From: Batillaria attramentaria
Taxonomy: Eukaryota > Mollusca > Gastropoda > Batillariidae
Length of the DNA: 64,000 bases
Assembly (NCBI GenBank): GCA_018292915.2
Contig: JACVVK020000317.1
Span: 154,501-218,500 of the forward strand
Direction of reading: 5' to 3'
The notes under the pieces are model-generated. The model saw only the letters and a program-made list of their open reading frames with translations, made no database searches and had not been told where the DNA came from. Below are positions 62,501 through 64,000 of this stretch, one piece after another (position 1 is the first letter of the stretch; each line of letters starts with the position of its first letter). Position numbers and translations under genes: made by a program.

Positions 62501-63306
62501 CGTGCGTGCGTGTGTGTGTGTTACAGCGAGATATTGTTTTCACCTCAAAATGTTGTAGGTAACGAACACGCATTGAGTACATCACTTTTAGCAGTTGACG
62601 TTATGTTGACCTCGTTGACGCCCCCCCCCCCAAAAAAAAATAAATAAATAAATAAATAAATAAATAAAAATAAAAATAAATAAATAAAAAATAAATAAAT
62701 AAATAAATAAAAATAAAAATAAATAAATAAAAATAAAAATAAATATAAAAAAAATTCTCCATTTCAAACTTTAGTATCTGAGCTAAACCTGCGCACAACA
62801 TGATTGCAATGTAGTCTAATGTAGTGATTTCCTTCTGTGAGTCATTGCATGTGCTTCATAGGGTGTATGGTTCAGCTTGTGGCTTTTTGAGCTTTAAAAA
62901 AAAAAATGTGATAAACTGAACCAGAGACATAGATCCTATCTATGTCTCTGATTGAACAGAGCAACTGCACGGGTCTGAAGAATTTTCTGTTTGAAATATT
63001 ACAGACAAAAACAGAAGAAACTATTTTCTTATTGAAGTGAATAAATTGCGGGATTAGTAATTTTGTTATTGCCCGATATTCAAAGTAAACAAACGAACAA
63101 ACAAACAAAAACTTTGATCAGCTTTAAATTGTGTGTGATGTTGACTCCACAGCATGCTGCACATGGCTGGAGGAGGGGATGGCGCTAAACAGAATGAAGA
63201 GGAGGGAGGGGGAGCCGTGTGGCGCCCGGCGGGTTGCTTCCCTTCCTTCACACTGTGCATGGAAGAAAAACAGTTCAACGTGGCATTGGTGCATGAAAAG
63301 AAAAAG
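46904..63306 (+). CDS. TTC16: Tetratricopeptide repeat protein 16 (3' end outside window)
   Basis: Twelve exons: 46904-47087, 47620-47756, 48522-48899, 51289-51449, 53735-54070, 54486-54615, 55434-55648, 56181-56428, 60602-60753, 61582-61674, 62210-62421, 63153-63306, with phases closing throughout (800 aa so far). The last donor (AAG/GTCGGT) is weak and the gene should continue rightwards. Residues 1-285 are disordered and rich in S, E and G. From about 287 TPR helices run to about 735. Diagnostic TTC16 blocks are [80 protein letters not shown] and [17 protein letters not shown] followed by [11 protein letters not shown]. TPRs are protein-binding scaffolds. TTC16 is associated in vertebrates with testis and ciliated cells, but its function is poorly known. 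The introns host an L1-like element, SINEs, MITEs and minisatellites. Confidence 0.93.
47151..47208. repeat. (GT)29 microsatellite
   Basis: Uninterrupted GT repeat in TTC16 intron 1. Confidence 0.95.
47320..47600 (+). mobile_element. SINE family C, head-less copy
   Basis: From GGGGTTTTCCCTGGGTACTC through TGCTTTGGAAATGTCCTGCC, GCTGACCCTTCACTACAAGT and TTGGGTTCAGTTTGCGATGC to GGGTAAAGTGCCCG. The tRNA head is absent and the ATT tail is degenerate. Lies in TTC16 intron 1. Confidence 0.7.
48237..48447. repeat. Foldback repeat with flanking (CA)n/(GT)n in TTC16 intron 2
   Basis: The arm at 48316-48367 (GCATACAAAAAGCCAGGTTA through CAGCTTCACCTTCATTTTAA) is inverted at 48397-48446 (AAAATGAAGGTGAAGCTGAG through GCTTTTTGTATGC), nearly perfect over about 50 bp. 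A further TTAAAATGAAGGTGAAGC lies at 48293-48310, behind a long CA repeat (48237-48290), and a GT repeat fills the loop (48367-48398). Several alternative hairpins are possible. Confidence 0.85.
49250..49915. repeat. Long CA/CG-rich low-complexity tract
   Basis: Mixed CA, CG, CGCA and AAC repeats covering over 600 bp of TTC16 intron 3. All long open frames here (VCVCACV or THTHT types) reflect the repeat. Confidence 0.9.
50421..50464. mobile_element. 30-bp perfect palindrome with 7-bp target-site duplication
   Basis: Bases 50428-50457 read CAAAGACATTACATT and its exact reverse complement. TTAATAG occurs directly on both sides (50421-50427 and 50458-50464). The terminal heptamer CAAAGAC is identical to that of the palindrome at 16917. 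It sits at the left boundary of the MITE starting at 50462. Confidence 0.7.
50462..50667. mobile_element. MITE with long inverted arms
   Basis: The left arm TAGTGAGACTTAGTAGG... and the inverted right arm TAGTGAGACTTAGTAGGGC run about 70 bp with few mismatches, including GTTGAGCAGCGTAACCCA and ACATGTAAATTAGGC. The centre carries CGCTGCGATTAGCTAATGGT. A rearranged half-copy lies at 60428-60500. No coding capacity; superfamily unassigned. Confidence 0.75.
51460..52610. repeat. 27-bp pyrimidine minisatellite
   Basis: The unit CCTCCCTCTTCTTCTTCTAC plus ACCTACT is repeated about 38 times with very few variants (CCTTCC in four units, one extra TTC). It starts about 20 bp after the TTC16 exon 4 donor. 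Because 27 is divisible by 3, the array is open on both strands (PPSSSSTPT on plus, RRRGRSRCR on minus), which makes spurious ORFs of about 490 codons. Confidence 0.95.
52745..52912 (+). mobile_element. SINE family B copy in the pyrimidine tract
   Basis: Complete head GGGGAGCCGGGGTGGCAGAA, B box GAGTTCGAATCC and body to GACGTTAAACACCCAAACAC. Flanked on both sides by CTTCTTCTAC-rich DNA. Confidence 0.9.
53013..53180 (+). mobile_element. SINE family B, second copy
   Basis: Head GGGGAGCCGGGATAACCGAA, B box GAGTTCGAATCC and body to GGAAAAGGACGTTAAAC. It lies about 100 bp after the previous copy in the same orientation, separated by TTCTTCTAC-type sequence. Confidence 0.9.
53502..53568. repeat. 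(GA)n microsatellite
   Basis: Uninterrupted AG repeat of about 67 bp in TTC16 intron 4. Confidence 0.95.
54319..54401. repeat. (GT)n microsatellite
   Basis: About 41 GT units ending about 85 bp upstream of TTC16 exon 6. Confidence 0.95.
54670..54800 (-). mobile_element. SINE family A, diverged 3' fragment
   Basis: TGACCCAACTCTACGCCAGC, GGCGCTCCTCCCAGGCCATA and GCATGCACGATGATGATGAG match the 3' third of family A (minus orientation) with many changes. Lies in TTC16 intron 6. Confidence 0.55.
55065..55440. repeat. 47-bp x 8 minisatellite covering the exon 7 acceptor
   Basis: Exactly eight 47-bp units (AAAAACCTTATCATGTAACT ... GTTGACGTCACAGACCAYCC). The last unit contributes the real 3' splice site (CACAG at 55429-55433) and the first seven exonic bases ACCACCC of TTC16 exon 7. 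Each upstream unit therefore carries its own copy of the acceptor. Confidence 0.95.
57790..60430 (-). mobile_element. L1/Tx1-like non-LTR retrotransposon, 5'-truncated
   Basis: Two overlapping minus-strand frames (60430-58820 and 58800-57808) encode one ORF2 C-terminal half of about 870 residues. Reverse transcriptase motifs in order are [33 protein letters not shown] (first catalytic Asp), [16 protein letters not shown] and [12 protein letters not shown] (catalytic DD). The C-terminus has a zinc-knuckle-like [20 protein letters not shown], as in L1/Tx1-type elements. The endonuclease domain and 5' part are missing. The reading frame breaks in a run of eight A residues (58870-58877 on plus). 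No poly-A tail is evident; the 3' side abuts a long (CA)n tract. It is antisense within TTC16 intron 8. Confidence 0.9.
60428..60500 (-). mobile_element. MITE half-copy at the LINE 5' junction
   Basis: GGTACCATTAGTTAATCGCA, then TTTACATGTAAATGGG, CTACGCTGCTCA and CCTACTAAA match, in reverse complement and with deletions, one half of the MITE at 50462-50667. The LINE coding sequence begins within a few bases of GGTACC. Confidence 0.6.
60770..61110 (+). mobile_element. 3' end of a non-LTR retrotransposon
   Basis: The frame [20 protein letters not shown] ends at a stop near 60849. A long GT tract (60867-60936) and a 3' UTR follow, with AAAGCGCCTAGAGCTTAGAT, AGGTTAGGCGCTATATACAT and (ATT)n at 61094-61108. 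This is the same C-terminal type as the element at 13035-13470. It begins close to the exon 9 donor of TTC16. Confidence 0.75.
62422..62521. repeat. (GT)n microsatellite at the exon 11 donor
   Basis: The repeat begins at the donor GT itself (CTGACAG/GTGTGT) and runs about 100 bp with some GTGC units. Confidence 0.95.
62629..62755. repeat. (AAAT)n microsatellite
   Basis: AAAT/AAATAAATAAAA repeats following a C10/A9 run, in TTC16 intron 11. Confidence 0.9.
62915..62957. mobile_element. 29-bp palindrome with near-perfect 7-bp TSD
   Basis: CAGAGACATAGAT (62922-62934), a 3-base spacer CCT, then the exact inverse ATCTATGTCTCTG (62938-62950). The flanks are ACTGAAC and ATTGAAC (one mismatch). Ends resemble those of the palindromes at 16917 and 50428 (CARAGAC). 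Confidence 0.55.
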
Positions 63307-63511
63307 GTCGGTACAGTTTCCATTGCAGTGTGCTTTGTTTTGTTTTTTTCTCCAGTGTACTTATCTGACATGTTAGCTGCTGTTTATGGTTGTTCTAGTC
63401 CGACTTAACCTTTCCCGTGACCCGTTTATCAGTTTATGCAGACTGAGTTGCAGATGACATTCCTACTTTTCGGTTGTTCTTTTATCCTGATGCTTGAAGT
63501 TATTTTTTTAT

Positions 63512-63548
<37 letters not shown>

Positions 63549-63631
63549 CAAGCAGCACGTGTTATTCAATTCAATTCAATTCAATTCAATATAACTTTAT
63601 TGTCTGTCGATGGCAGAAAATTTTCTTCTGG

Positions 63632-63703
<72 letters not shown>

Positions 63704-64000
63704 TTTATCTAGACATATAAATCCATACATATTAAACACAGATCCTAAAGTAATGTGTGATGTCCAAGTCTAATACTATGCAACTAAACTAAGAAATCTA
63801 AACTAAAAGATGGCAAGGGCATAGCGGACATGACACAGCTGAGTAGTAAGCCCAGTTTTATTTGAATGTCCTGTGTACAGGCAGCTATGGGACAAGTTTT
63901 TACCTGCTTTGGATTTGTCACAGTTTGTCTATATCATGAAAAGCAATAGCGAGGCCAAGATTATTCACTTGGCGAAATTTCTGTTTTAACTGTTTTTAAT
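63307..64000. other. Right end of window: TTC16 intron 12 or downstream, with repeats
   Basis: It contains a CT repeat (63511-63544), a minus-strand retroelement tail (TTCAATTCAATTCAATATAA, then CTTTATTGTCTG, at about 63563-63606) and a CA repeat (63636-63700). No further TTC16 exon is recognised before the edge. Confidence 0.5.

Overview
The window is nuclear DNA from an animal. Its genes are split by GT-AG introns, and it is dense with CA/GT microsatellites, minisatellites, tRNA-derived SINEs and non-LTR retrotransposon debris. Protein content and repeat style suggest a lophotrochozoan invertebrate, most likely a gastropod mollusc. That placement is inference only; no marker here proves the taxon. 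All exon models were built by hand from splice sites and reading-phase closure.

Layout. 1-5.26 kb: no gene recognised, repeats only. 5.8-6.7 kb (+): two-exon sulfiredoxin. 9.25-16.5 kb (-) and 20.1-26.4 kb (-): two tandem arylsulfatase B-like genes, each with eight coding exons. Seven of the eight exon positions have equal lengths or differ only at the start codon, and all intron phases are the same. 27.3-28.2 kb (+): an intronless DHHC palmitoyltransferase of ZDHHC24 type, head-to-head with the second sulfatase. 28.4-34.2 kb: repeats, including TIR elements of pogo-like and TTAA type. 34.2-45.3 kb (-): a 17-exon gene for an unrecognised, mostly disordered protein of about 1,086 aa with a charged helical C-terminus. 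46.9 kb to beyond the right edge (+): TTC16, a tetratricopeptide-repeat protein, 12 coding exons visible. TTC16 and the unrecognised gene diverge from a shared upstream region with an RFX X-box-like site, which suggests ciliary co-regulation.

Mobile DNA. Four tRNA-headed SINE families are seen in several copies, some with clear target-site duplications. An L1/Tx1-like retrotransposon lies antisense in TTC16 intron 8, broken by a one-base slip in an A8 run. Several LINE 3' ends share a GCGCC/GGCGC stem and ATT-rich tail with one SINE family. The most unusual signal is a set of three tiny (29-40 bp) palindromes with ends of the form CARAGAC/GTCTYTG, each flanked by a 7-bp direct repeat. Two minisatellites sit exactly on splice sites: a 47-bp unit on the TTC16 exon 7 acceptor, and a unit of about 110 bp on the exon 6 donor of the first sulfatase.
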